A program made the position numbers and the translations under genes. DNA of 61,948 nucleotides from a virus. Positions 5,890 to 13,748 of this stretch are shown piece after piece (the first letter of the stretch is position 1; every line of letters begins with the position of its first letter). The notes beneath the pieces were generated by a model. It had not been told where the DNA came from and made no database searches. It saw nothing but the letters and a program-made list of their open reading frames with translations. The stretch spans positions 1 to 61,948 of IMG/VR virus record IMGVR_UViG_3300014325_000602. One strand, written 5' to 3'.

Positions 5890-7230
5890 ATGGTCACGCA
5901 AAGTGTAGCACCGAAACCCATGACTGAATCCACGAATCCCGCGCCGGGCGCGTTGACGACGATCGACTCTGGGCGCACGTCGCAGGTCATCCGCACGTCT
6001 GAGCAATACCGGCAGAGTCTGCTGCGGTGGACGGGCGAGCACTATCACGTGCTCTCGCCGTTCGCGAACTTCGCCGCGCTGCCCGGCCACTACGGGATCG
6101 TCCCGACGATGGTCGCCCTCGACGACGATCCGGGGCCGAACGGCAGCGGCGACGTCTACCAGGACAACGTCTTCACCAAGGGCGCCGACGTCGCGATCGC
6201 CAAGATCGGTCTCGCGAAGATCGCCCAGGCCGCCGGCATGTCGATCACGACCGAGCGCACCGATCTCCGCAACATCCCCAATCTCTGGGAGGTTCGCGCG
6301 ACGGTGAAGTTCGTCGGACTCGACGGCACGACCCAGGTGCTGACAGCCACCGAAGAACACGACCTGCGCGATGGCTCGCCGCGCGTCAAGGGCTTCACGG
6401 CGAACCAGCTCAATCAGCAGCGGGCCAAAGGCCTGCGGCAGTGCGAGGCCCGCGCCATCAACGCCGCGATCCGGATGTTCGGCATTCGCCAAAAGTACTC
6501 GCGCGAGGATCTGAAGAAGCCCTTCGTCGTCGTCCGCATCGTGTTCCAGCCGGACATGAGCGACCCCGTCATGCGTCAACAGGTGACCGAGCGCGCACTC
6601 GCCGGCACGTCCGCGCTGTACGGCACGAGCGCGCCGGCGTTGCCGCCGGCCGAGCCGCTCGACGTCATCGGGGTCGATCCCGCCGTGGCGGTGACCGACA
6701 CGGGCAAACCCGCCGCGGCGCCGGCGCCACCCGCCGGCCAGGCGATCGTCGACGTGAAGCACGACATGGAAGCCGGCGTCTACGACGTGACGCTCGAGGG
6801 CGGCGAGCTCCTGCAGACGGCCTCGCACGACATCGCGAAGGGCCTCCTCGAAGCCAAGAAGGGGAAGCTGGTCGTCGCGCTCACGTTCGGGCCGGACAGC
6901 ATGATCGCCGGGTTCACGGTCGTCACCGCGCCGCCGGCGTCGACGGCGCCGCCGTCCGCCGACGCGCTCTTCGTGGACAAGGTCGAGCTGCGCCACGGCA
7001 AGAACGACCGTGGGCCCTGGACGATCGCCACCGTCACCTTCTCGAACGGCAAGATCGCGACCACGTTCTCGAGCTCACTGCACCAGCTGGTGACCGAGGC
7101 GAAAGAGAAGCGGCTGCCCGTGCGGATCAGCACGTCCGAGAAGGCCGGCTACGACGACCAGCTCGACACGCTCTCGATCATCGACACGCGTCAAGGCACG
7201 TTGCCGATCGACGGGAATGGAAAGTACTGA
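5890..7230 (+). CDS. Putative phage single-strand annealing / recombination protein
   Basis: This is a 446-residue protein. Residues 85-215 show a pattern shared by phage recombination-module proteins: a helix (AIAKIGLAKIAQAAGMSI), a threonine/arginine strand pair ending in EEHDLRDG, and the helix RAKGLRQCEARAINAAIRMF followed by SREDLKKPFVVVR. The C-terminal third has two beta-rich segments (about 300-350 and 365-440) that look like OB-type nucleic-acid folds. It lies directly before SbcD and SbcC, where phage annealing proteins usually sit. The start ATG has GGAG seven bases upstream. I infer a RecT/Rad52-like annealing role from context and pattern; the exact family is not certain. Confidence 0.6.
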   Translation: MVTQSVAPKPMTESTNPAPGALTTIDSGRTSQVIRTSEQYRQSLLRWTGEHYHVLSPFANFAALPGHYGIVPTMVALDDDPGPNGSGDVYQDNVFTKGADVAIAKIGLAKIAQAAGMSITTERTDLRNIPNLWEVRATVKFVGLDGTTQVLTATEEHDLRDGSPRVKGFTANQLNQQRAKGLRQCEARAINAAIRMFGIRQKYSREDLKKPFVVVRIVFQPDMSDPVMRQQVTERALAGTSALYGTSAPALPPAEPLDVIGVDPAVAVTDTGKPAAAPAPPAGQAIVDVKHDMEAGVYDVTLEGGELLQTASHDIAKGLLEAKKGKLVVALTFGPDSMIAGFTVVTAPPASTAPPSADALFVDKVELRHGKNDRGPWTIATVTFSNGKIATTFSSSLHQLVTEAKEKRLPVRISTSEKAGYDDQLDTLSIIDTRQGTLPIDGNGKY

Positions 7231-7231
7231 C

Positions 7232-7831
7232 ATGGCGGACACCACGATCCCTGTCGGTCTCTGTCAGTGCGGCTGCGGTCAGCGGACGCCCCTGGCGTCG
7301 CAGACACGGGCTGACCGCGGCCAGCGCAAAGGTGAGCCGGTCGCGTTCGTCACCGGCGCTCACGGCCGACGGGCGGCAGCCCGAGACCTCGCTGAGCGAT
7401 TTTGGGAGAAGGTTCGGCGGAGTGATGGCTGCTGGTTGTGGCTGGGCAACCGGAATGCCGATGGCTACGGCCAGTTCAAGATGCCGCGCGGGAACGCGCG
7501 AGCGCACAGGGTCGCCTACGAACTCGTCCATGGGCCAATTCCGGCCGGGCAGGACATTTTGCACACCTGTGACAACCCGCCGTGCGTACGGCCTGATCAC
7601 CTGCTCGCTGGCACGCATCTCGAGAACATGCGCGACATGGTCGCGAAGGGCCGGAAGAATCCAGCGCTCGGCGCGCATAACGGCAAGTCGAAACTGACCG
7701 CCGCTCAGGTCGAAGAAATCCGGTTCTCGCCTCTCAGCCGGGCTGAGCTGGCTCGTCGTTTCGGCGTGTCATGGACCTCGGTCGATCACGTCCGCCGCGG
7801 GAAGAACTGGAAACAGCGGGGTGCGGCATGA
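7232..7831 (+). CDS. HNH endonuclease with C-terminal helix-turn-helix
   Basis: This is a 199-residue free-standing HNH nuclease. The N-terminus has CQCGCG, a small zinc-type element. Residues about 55-135 carry the HNH core: CWLWLGNRNADGYGQF, RAHRVAYELVHG and HTCDNPPCVRPDHLLAGTH (catalytic H and N with paired cysteines). Residues 150-195 form a helix-turn-helix (LTAAQVEEIRFSP, RAELARRFGVSWTSVDHVRRGKNW), as in homing-type nucleases. The ATG at 7232 follows the previous stop by one base; an in-frame ATG at 7217 is possible. It ends in ATGA, overlapping SbcD. It is probably a mobile gene inserted between the annealing gene and sbcD. Confidence 0.85.
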   Translation: MADTTIPVGLCQCGCGQRTPLASQTRADRGQRKGEPVAFVTGAHGRRAAARDLAERFWEKVRRSDGCWLWLGNRNADGYGQFKMPRGNARAHRVAYELVHGPIPAGQDILHTCDNPPCVRPDHLLAGTHLENMRDMVAKGRKNPALGAHNGKSKLTAAQVEEIRFSPLSRAELARRFGVSWTSVDHVRRGKNWKQRGAA

Positions 7832-9075
7832 CGCGTCTCGTCTGCATCGGCGATTGCCACTTCGGCCCGCAGGGCGGCCGCAACGCGGACCGCTACTGCG
7901 CATTCGACCAGATCGTCAGCTACGGCCTCGCGCTCGAGCACCTTGGCGCCTGGCTGCTGGCCGGCGACCTCAATCACGCGAAGATGACGATTGAGGATCG
8001 GAACGCGCTCGCCACGCGGCTCCAGACGATGGCCAATCGTGCTCCGGTTTTGATGGTCCGTGGCAATCACGACGCCGAAAACGATTTGGAGATTTTTACG
8101 CGGCTCGAGGCGGCCCACGCGATCCAGTTGGCGACCGCACCCCGCGTATATGAGCTGGCCCTTGCCACCGGCCAACGGGCCGCGGTGGCGTGTCTCCCGT
8201 ATGTCTTTAAGGGACCACTCGTCGGCGCCGGCGTGGGACCTGCGGCGCTCGGGCAGGCGGCTCGCGATCACTTTGACGCGATCCTGCTATCCCTCGCGAA
8301 CGATCTCGCGATCGCGCGCAGCTTCGGTGCCTTCACTGTGCTGCTGGGTCACCTGAACATCGGCGGCGCCGTCAGCTCTGTTGGTCAACCACAAGTGGGT
8401 CAAGATATTGAACTCGACTCGGCGCTGCTCGCGCGGGTCCCGCCGACCGTTCCCAAGATCTTCGGCCACATCCACAAGCACCAGCACATTCACGGCGCGT
8501 GGTATCTCGGCTCGATCGCGCGTATGGACTTCGGCGAGCAGGAAGGCAAGGTCTTCGGCGTTCTCTCATTCGAAACGCCGGACGACTACGAGCTCGAGTT
8601 CCTGCCGATCGCCGTGCCCGGCCAGCATCACGTCGACGGGCGGCTCACTCGCGAGGCGTTCACCATCATCGCGATCGACGGCGACCTCGTGACTGAACTG
8701 CCGGCGCAGGAGTCTTGGCGTGGGACTGATATTCGCGCGCGCTACGCATTCAACCCAGCGGAGATCACGGCCCTCGACGTCGCGAAGATTCACGCCGAGT
8801 TCGCCGGCTGCCGCTCGCTCAAGATCGAGCCCGTCCCGGATCGCGCCGTCGAGATTCGCGCGCCGGAGATTGCCGCGGCCACCACGCTCGAAGCCAAGGT
8901 CGAGGCCTTCTGCGCCCGATCGGGGCTCGCGTGGTCGGCGGGCGTGCTCGCCAAATTGACGGCGCTCCAAACCCAGGAGCGCGAGGCGCTCTTGAGCGCC
9001 GTCGCGTCGGCCGCGCAAGACGCCGGGGCCGTCAACCTCACCGAGGCGGCGACGCCGGAACGGGTGGAGGCCTGA
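7828..9075 (+). CDS. sbcD: SbcD/Mre11-type DNA exonuclease
   Basis: This is a 415-residue calcineurin-like phosphoesterase, the nuclease half of an SbcCD/Mre11-Rad50 complex that processes double-strand ends and hairpins. All five metal-binding motifs are visible: D9-x-H11 (GDCHFG), G46-D47-x-N49, G79-N-H-D82, a GH pair near residue 174 (LLGHLNIGG) and G-H-x-H near 213-217 (GHIHKHQ). A C-terminal region of about 170 residues would bind the Rad50 partner. The ATG at 7828 overlaps the HNH stop; the SbcC gene follows after one base. It is about the usual length for SbcD. Confidence 0.92.
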   Translation: MTRLVCIGDCHFGPQGGRNADRYCAFDQIVSYGLALEHLGAWLLAGDLNHAKMTIEDRNALATRLQTMANRAPVLMVRGNHDAENDLEIFTRLEAAHAIQLATAPRVYELALATGQRAAVACLPYVFKGPLVGAGVGPAALGQAARDHFDAILLSLANDLAIARSFGAFTVLLGHLNIGGAVSSVGQPQVGQDIELDSALLARVPPTVPKIFGHIHKHQHIHGAWYLGSIARMDFGEQEGKVFGVLSFETPDDYELEFLPIAVPGQHHVDGRLTREAFTIIAIDGDLVTELPAQESWRGTDIRARYAFNPAEITALDVAKIHAEFAGCRSLKIEPVPDRAVEIRAPEIAAATTLEAKVEAFCARSGLAWSAGVLAKLTALQTQEREALLSAVASAAQDAGAVNLTEAATPERVEA

Positions 9076-9076
9076 C

Positions 9077-11665
9077 ATGGATCTCCGCACCGTCCAGGCG
9101 AAGGGCCTCAAGGGCCTGTTTCACTTCCCCGAGGGACTCGCGTTCGATTTCAGCGCGCTGCCCGAGGGCGTCATCGCGATCGTCGGCGCCAACGGCGCCG
9201 GCAAGAGCACGCTTCTCGAGCTGCCGATCGCGGCGTTCTACCACGCGTTTCCGTCTCGACCGGAGGCCAAGCTGCTCGACGCGGTCGACGGCCGCGACGC
9301 CTTCCTGGACGTCCAGATCGCGTGCGAAGGCCGCGGGGTCTATCGCGCGCGCGTGAATGTCGACGGCGTCGCGCGCACGGCCCAGGCGCTCCTCGAGTGC
9401 ACCCGACCGGACGGGACGATCGTGCGCGTCAACGACGGCAAGATCTCCACGTTCAAGGACGCGGTCGCGCGCGAGTTCCCGTCGCTCACGTTGCTCCTGG
9501 CCTCGGCCTTCGCCGATCAGCTGCGCACGGGATCCTTCCGGACGGCCGGCAAAAAGGAATGCCGCGAGCTCTTCGCCGACCTGCTCGGCCTGGCGCTGTA
9601 CGAACAGCGGGCGACGACCGCCCGGGCTGCGGCGCTCCTCGTCGACAAACGCCTCGAGGGCCTGCGGAGCCTCATCGCGCATCTGGCCCCGAGGACGACC
9701 GAGGCCGAGCTCGAGGCGATCAGCGCCCGCGCGAACCGCCTGCACGTCGATCTCGCGGCGGCCGTCAACGACGTCGAGACCTGCGCTCGCGTCCTGGCCG
9801 AGCGTGAGGGCGCCGTCGCCGATCTGCGGTCGGCGGCGGCGCGTTTCATCGCGGCCGACGAGCAGCATCGTGCGCACATACAGCGTCGGCAAGATCGCGC
9901 CCGCGACGTTGACGCGTGTGCCGACCAGCGCCGGCAGCTCGAGCAGGACCTCGCGCGCGAGCGGGGACAGATCCTCGGCCGGCGGGATGGCGCGATCGCC
10001 GCCGCCGAACAGGCGATCGGCCGGCTGCCGACCGAGGCGCAGCTGACGGCCACGCGGACGCGTCGCCTGGCCGAGATCGACGCGCGCGCGACCGCGGCGT
10101 GTGCCGAGATCGATGAGCGGATTATGAACAACCGCGGCTTGCTTGATCGCGAGCGGGAGATCCGTGCCGCGGCGACCGAGCTCCGCCAGCTCGAGGCGGA
10201 GCTCGAGACCGCCGGCGCCGACGAACGCACGAGTCAAGCCGCGTGGCTCGCGGCCGAGCGCGTGTATCACGACGCGCACCTGCAGAAGCAGCACACCGCC
10301 GCGGCCGTCACCCGTCTGCGCACGAGCCAAGAACGCGCCGGGTGGCTGACCGGCGTGCCTTGTCACGGGGAAGGGCCCTACGCGGCGTGCCGCTTCCTCG
10401 TCGACGCCGTCGCCGCGCGCGACACCGTCCGCGAGATCGCGACGGCGACGGAGGAGGCGGACCGTGACGCCCTCGCGCGGCTTACCGCGGCGGACCAGGC
10501 ACGCGCCGAAGCGCACGAGCGCACGCAGTCGGCCCGCACGCGCCTCGGCGAGCTCACGTCACGGACGACCGTGATCCAACCGCTGGCGCAGCGTCTCGCC
10601 TTGCTCGAGGCGGCCCAGGCACGCGTGCAGGAGCTCGCCCACGAGCGGCAGCGCCTCGAGACGCAAGCCGACCTCGACCGTGCAGCCGCGCACCAAGCCC
10701 ACGACGAGGCGGTCGAGGCAGGCCTCGTGGCCGTCGCGCAGCACCACGAAACCATCAACACGGCGCGGCAGCACGCCACCGACGAACAGAACGACCTCAC
10801 CCGGCGCGCGGACGTCAAGTTCACGGCGATCGCGACCGCTGAAGCGGCGATCGCCCGCGACCTGACGGCGCTCGACCAGACGATCGAGAGTCTGGCCGCG
10901 CTCCGCGATCAGCACGCCGGCGCGAAGGTGGCGCTCGAGCAGGCCGAGACGGGGCTCGTGAGCGCCCGCGCGCACGACGTCGGCGCCCGACAGACCCTGA
11001 CACGGCTCGAGGCTGATATAGCCGCCTTCGAGGATCAGCGCGCGCGCTTCCAGGAGGAGCTGGCCCAACGCCTTGCGCTCGACGCGGAGGCGACCAGGCT
11101 CGAGACCGAGCAGATCGAATGGACGGTGCTCGCGAAAGCCCTCGGCCGCGATGGGCTGCCGACGCTCGAGATTGACGCGGCCGGGCCCGGCGTGACGGCG
11201 CTCGCCAACGATCTGCTCCAGGCCTGCTTCGGCGCGCGCTTCAGCGTGCAGATCGTGACGCAGGTGCCGACCGTCGACGGCAAGGGCGTGAAGGAAGTCT
11301 TCGAAGTCCAGGTCTTCGACGGCGAGCGCGGCGGCGAGACGAAGGATCTCCGGCTGCTGTCCGGCGGGGAAGCCGTGATTGTGGATGAAGCAATCAAGAG
11401 TTCCATCGCGCTCTACAACAACCAGCAGAACATCTTTCCGATCCGCACGTGCTTCCGCGACGAGACGATCGGCGCGCTCGATCCTGAGAATGCGCTCCGC
11501 TACGTCGCAATGCTCCGCCGGATTCGCGAGCGCGGCGGGTTCAGCCGCGTCCTCTTTGTCTCGCACAACCTGGACGCCGCCCGGCTGGCCGATGCGCAGC
11601 TGCACGTGCATGACGGCCGGATTGACGTCGTCTATCCCCCGTTCGCCGGCGCGGAGGCCGCATGA
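9077..11665 (+). CDS. sbcC: SbcC/Rad50-type ATPase
   Basis: This is an 862-residue SMC-like ATPase partner of SbcD. Walker A is G37-A-N-G-A-G-K43-S44. Long coiled coils (about 190-420 and 450-690) flank a central hook where the usual C-x-x-C is replaced by Cys429 and Cys438 separated by eight residues (VPCHGEGPYAAC). The signature LSGGE is at 761-765 and Walker B at 790-800 (CFRDETIGALD, with Arg instead of a hydrophobic residue before Asp795-Glu796). The H-loop LFVSHN follows. The protein is a little shorter than bacterial SbcC. It ends in ATGA, overlapping the next gene. Confidence 0.92.
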   Translation: MDLRTVQAKGLKGLFHFPEGLAFDFSALPEGVIAIVGANGAGKSTLLELPIAAFYHAFPSRPEAKLLDAVDGRDAFLDVQIACEGRGVYRARVNVDGVARTAQALLECTRPDGTIVRVNDGKISTFKDAVAREFPSLTLLLASAFADQLRTGSFRTAGKKECRELFADLLGLALYEQRATTARAAALLVDKRLEGLRSLIAHLAPRTTEAELEAISARANRLHVDLAAAVNDVETCARVLAEREGAVADLRSAAARFIAADEQHRAHIQRRQDRARDVDACADQRRQLEQDLARERGQILGRRDGAIAAAEQAIGRLPTEAQLTATRTRRLAEIDARATAACAEIDERIMNNRGLLDREREIRAAATELRQLEAELETAGADERTSQAAWLAAERVYHDAHLQKQHTAAAVTRLRTSQERAGWLTGVPCHGEGPYAACRFLVDAVAARDTVREIATATEEADRDALARLTAADQARAEAHERTQSARTRLGELTSRTTVIQPLAQRLALLEAAQARVQELAHERQRLETQADLDRAAAHQAHDEAVEAGLVAVAQHHETINTARQHATDEQNDLTRRADVKFTAIATAEAAIARDLTALDQTIESLAALRDQHAGAKVALEQAETGLVSARAHDVGARQTLTRLEADIAAFEDQRARFQEELAQRLALDAEATRLETEQIEWTVLAKALGRDGLPTLEIDAAGPGVTALANDLLQACFGARFSVQIVTQVPTVDGKGVKEVFEVQVFDGERGGETKDLRLLSGGEAVIVDEAIKSSIALYNNQQNIFPIRTCFRDETIGALDPENALRYVAMLRRIRERGGFSRVLFVSHNLDAARLADAQLHVHDGRIDVVYPPFAGAEAA

Positions 11666-12021
11666 TCGACACATTCGACGCTCGTGCTGCCGTCGCCCTG
11701 CTCGCGCTGACGTCGGCGATGGTCTTCGCCGTGGCCTACGTCTTGGCGCGCCGATCTGTGCGGGATCTCAAGGAGGAAGTCGCGCGGCGCGGGCGAGCGA
11801 TCGTGGGCCTCAGCGAGGACCTGCGCGGGTGCCAGATCCAGCGCGACGACTTGAAAAAGCAGGTCGCCCTCTTTCAGGCGCAGTGCCGGATCGCGGAAGG
11901 CCTGTGGTACCGGCCGGATGGATCGCAATTGCGGGTCCAGCGCTTGACCGACGTCACCATCACGCCGGCCGCGATCGCGGACCCGTTCGCTGACCTGCCC
12001 ACGGACGGGAGGCGGCACTGA
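11662..12021 (+). CDS. Membrane-anchored coiled-coil protein
   Basis: This is a 119-residue protein with a transmembrane segment (about residues 8-28, AAVALLALTSAMVFAVAYVL) followed by a coiled coil (about 33-75) and a short polar tail. It overlaps sbcC by ATGA, so it is coupled to the nuclease genes. Spanin-like topology is possible, but the position in the early operon argues against lysis. The function is unknown. Confidence 0.55.
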   Translation: MIDTFDARAAVALLALTSAMVFAVAYVLARRSVRDLKEEVARRGRAIVGLSEDLRGCQIQRDDLKKQVALFQAQCRIAEGLWYRPDGSQLRVQRLTDVTITPAAIADPFADLPTDGRRH

Positions 12022-12260
12022 TGCTGCGCGCGCTCCTCCGCCTGCTGCGACGGCGCCACTGGCAGCGTCGTCACGTCGATCCGGCGTGGACGAAGCAGAC
12101 GCCGGTCCTGAAGTTCGCCGGCCACGATCCGTCGAAGGCCGCCGCGGTCTTCGCGCGGGAGCAACGACAGGCGGCCCAACGGCGGGCGAGGAGTGCGCGG
12201 GCGCGAACGCGCGTGAAGCGATCAACGGACGTCTTCGTGCTGCCGCGGAAGCAGGCCTGA
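12021..12260 (+). CDS. Small basic hypothetical protein
   Basis: This is a 79-residue, very arginine-rich protein (MLRALLRLLRRRHWQRRH at the start). It begins on the last base of the previous stop (TGATG) and ends in another TGATG with the next gene, a strong sign of coupled translation. High basicity suggests nucleic-acid binding. The family is not recognised. Confidence 0.45.
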   Translation: MLRALLRLLRRRHWQRRHVDPAWTKQTPVLKFAGHDPSKAAAVFAREQRQAAQRRARSARARTRVKRSTDVFVLPRKQA

Positions 12261-12661
12261 TGCGGCAGGGCGCCTTCCGAGAGTTCTACCAGCCAGATCT
12301 TGTCCCGCGACCGCGCGCACACAAACGCCAGCGGCAGAGCGCCCGCGAGGTGTACCGACAACAGCGGGCCGTCGACGTGACGAAGGCGGCGCGCGGCCAG
12401 GAGACGCGGGAAGGCCAAGTGCTTCGGACGCTCGCGGCCCACTGGAACGCGACGCAACGATCGCCGACGGCGCTCGAACTCCTCGAGTGGGCGCGCGCCC
12501 GCGGCGAGCGCGTGTTCGACGTGAACTCGATCCGCCCGCGGCTCAACGAGCTCGTCGCGCGTGGTCTCGTCGAGCCGCGGGCCAAGCGGCGCTGCACAGT
12601 GAGTGGCAAGACGGTCTGGACGTGGGCGGTACGGGAGATCGGCAGTCAGGAACCTCGGTAG
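12260..12661 (+). CDS. Winged-helix-like small protein
   Basis: This is a 133-residue protein; the ATG at 12260 overlaps the previous stop as TGATG. The N-terminal 50 residues are basic and disordered. Residues 60-125 read as a winged helix: EGQVLRTLAAHWNATQRSPT, ALELLEWARARGERVFDVNS, IRPRLNELVARGLVEPR, then a hairpin with SGKTVWTW. This fits phage proteins that regulate or assist replication by binding DNA. It precedes the replication-protein gene. Confidence 0.6.
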   Translation: MRQGAFREFYQPDLVPRPRAHKRQRQSAREVYRQQRAVDVTKAARGQETREGQVLRTLAAHWNATQRSPTALELLEWARARGERVFDVNSIRPRLNELVARGLVEPRAKRRCTVSGKTVWTWAVREIGSQEPR

Positions 12662-12699
12662 CACGACAGACGGGAAGGTTGGCGTTGGCCAGAGGACGC

Positions 12700-13524
12700 A
12701 TGATTTCAAAATCCCTCAGCACTTCCGTGTGCTTCGCTCGCCTCTTTGAGGTGTGCCCTGACCTGGCCGAGTTTGCGCAGTCGCTCTATCCGCTCCTCGT
12801 CTCACACGCGGACGATTTTGGCCGAGAGCAGGGGGACGTCCTCACCGTCAAGTACCGGATTCATCCTCGATCGCCACGTTCCGAACAGGAATTTGAGCGC
12901 GCGATTCACGCCCTGCATGACGTCGGGCTCATCGTGTGGTACGAGGCGAAGGGGCGGCGCTGCTACCAAGTCGTCAAGTTCGACGACCATCAAACTGGGC
13001 TCCATAAACGCACCAAAAGCGCATTCCCGGCGGTTCCCGGAAATTCCGGGAATTTCCCGGAAAGTCCCGGCCAACTAAAGAGAACAGAAGAGAAGAGAAC
13101 TGAAGGGAAGGGAACAGAACAAGAGACTAGCTCGACGCCGCTTCGCGCCGCCGAGCCGGCCGTCATCAGCTTCCCGACGGTGGGCAAGGTTCCCACCTGG
13201 GCACTGACCCGCCCGCAGATCGCCGAGTGGGGCGAGCAGTTCCCAGGAATCGACGTCCCCGGCGAAGCCCGCAAGGCCCTCGCCTGGGTGAAGGCGAATC
13301 CGACGAAGCGTAAGACCGCCAGCGGCATGCCGCGGTTCCTCGTCAGCTGGCTGGGCCGGTCGGTGAACTCAGGGCGCGCCGCTCATCTACCGCGCCAGCA
13401 GCCGGCCTACGAGCACATGCACGTCTGGCGCGAGGAGTGCGAGCGCCTTCACGGGAGTCGCTGTGGGAATCCGCGATTTCACGCCGCAAAGATGGCCGAA
13501 GAGGCTGAAACGGCGGTGGGCTGA
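12700..13524 (+). CDS. Phage replication initiator / replisome organiser-like protein
   Basis: This is a 274-residue protein; the ATG at 12700 follows AGAGGA. The N-terminal domain (residues 10-105) has the phage DNA-replication pattern FEVCPDLAEFAQSLYPLLVS, HADDFGREQGDVL, AIHALHDVGLIVWYEA and KFDDHQTGLHKRT, a winged-helix domain found in replisome organisers. Residues 108-145 are a low-complexity linker whose DNA is a set of 10-bp iterons plus a purine tract (13021-13130). The C-terminus (PTKRKTASGMPRFLVSWLGR) matches the end of many helicase-loader proteins. As in lambda O, origin and initiator probably coincide. Confidence 0.75.
   Translation: MISKSLSTSVCFARLFEVCPDLAEFAQSLYPLLVSHADDFGREQGDVLTVKYRIHPRSPRSEQEFERAIHALHDVGLIVWYEAKGRRCYQVVKFDDHQTGLHKRTKSAFPAVPGNSGNFPESPGQLKRTEEKRTEGKGTEQETSSTPLRAAEPAVISFPTVGKVPTWALTRPQIAEWGEQFPGIDVPGEARKALAWVKANPTKRKTASGMPRFLVSWLGRSVNSGRAAHLPRQQPAYEHMHVWREECERLHGSRCGNPRFHAAKMAEEAETAVG
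13021..13130 (+). repeat. Candidate replication origin: five 10-bp iterons and purine tract
   Basis: Five direct 10-bp units (13021-13070) each contain TTCCCGG or a one-base variant, at 13024, 13034, 13044 (TTCCGGG), 13054 and 13064. The core TTCC[CG]GGAA is nearly self-complementary. Directly after them, 13071-13130 is an almost pure purine strand built of AGAACAGAAG-like units. Iterons followed by an easily melted tract, inside the initiator gene, is the arrangement of lambda ori. Confidence 0.65.
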
Positions 13525-13748
13525 TGGAATGGCGCGTTTCGGACGGCCGCACCTGCGGCTTGTGTGGCGTGTGGATTCCCGCCGGGCAGCCGGTCGCACT
13601 CATGACCGATCGACATCTCCGCCGATGTGAGGCCTGCGCCGGCGCGCCGGTTGATGGAGCCCAACTCAACGAGACCGCGCTCGAACGCCAGGCCCTGCGC
13701 GAAGACGGTATGACGTCGCCGACGGCGACCAAAGGAGCCAGCCAATGA
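13524..13748 (+). CDS. Small zinc-ribbon protein
   Basis: This 74-residue protein starts on the last base of the previous stop (TGATG). It has CGLC near residue 11 and CEAC near residue 36, a four-cysteine zinc-ribbon spacing, followed by a polar tail. It ends overlapping the ParB start by ATGA. It could be a small DNA- or protein-binding adaptor. The specific role is unknown. Confidence 0.55.
   Translation: MEWRVSDGRTCGLCGVWIPAGQPVALMTDRHLRRCEACAGAPVDGAQLNETALERQALREDGMTSPTATKGASQ

Noticed and set aside
5467-6996. Minus-strand open frame of about 509 codons
   Set aside because: Antisense to the annealing-type gene; histidine/arginine-rich shadow.
9038-10516. Minus-strand open frame of about 492 codons
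   Set aside because: Antisense to sbcC; no recognisable protein features.
13021-13130. CRISPR-like repeats
   Set aside because: Units are 10 bp without spacers and lie inside a coding frame; they fit iterons, not a CRISPR array.
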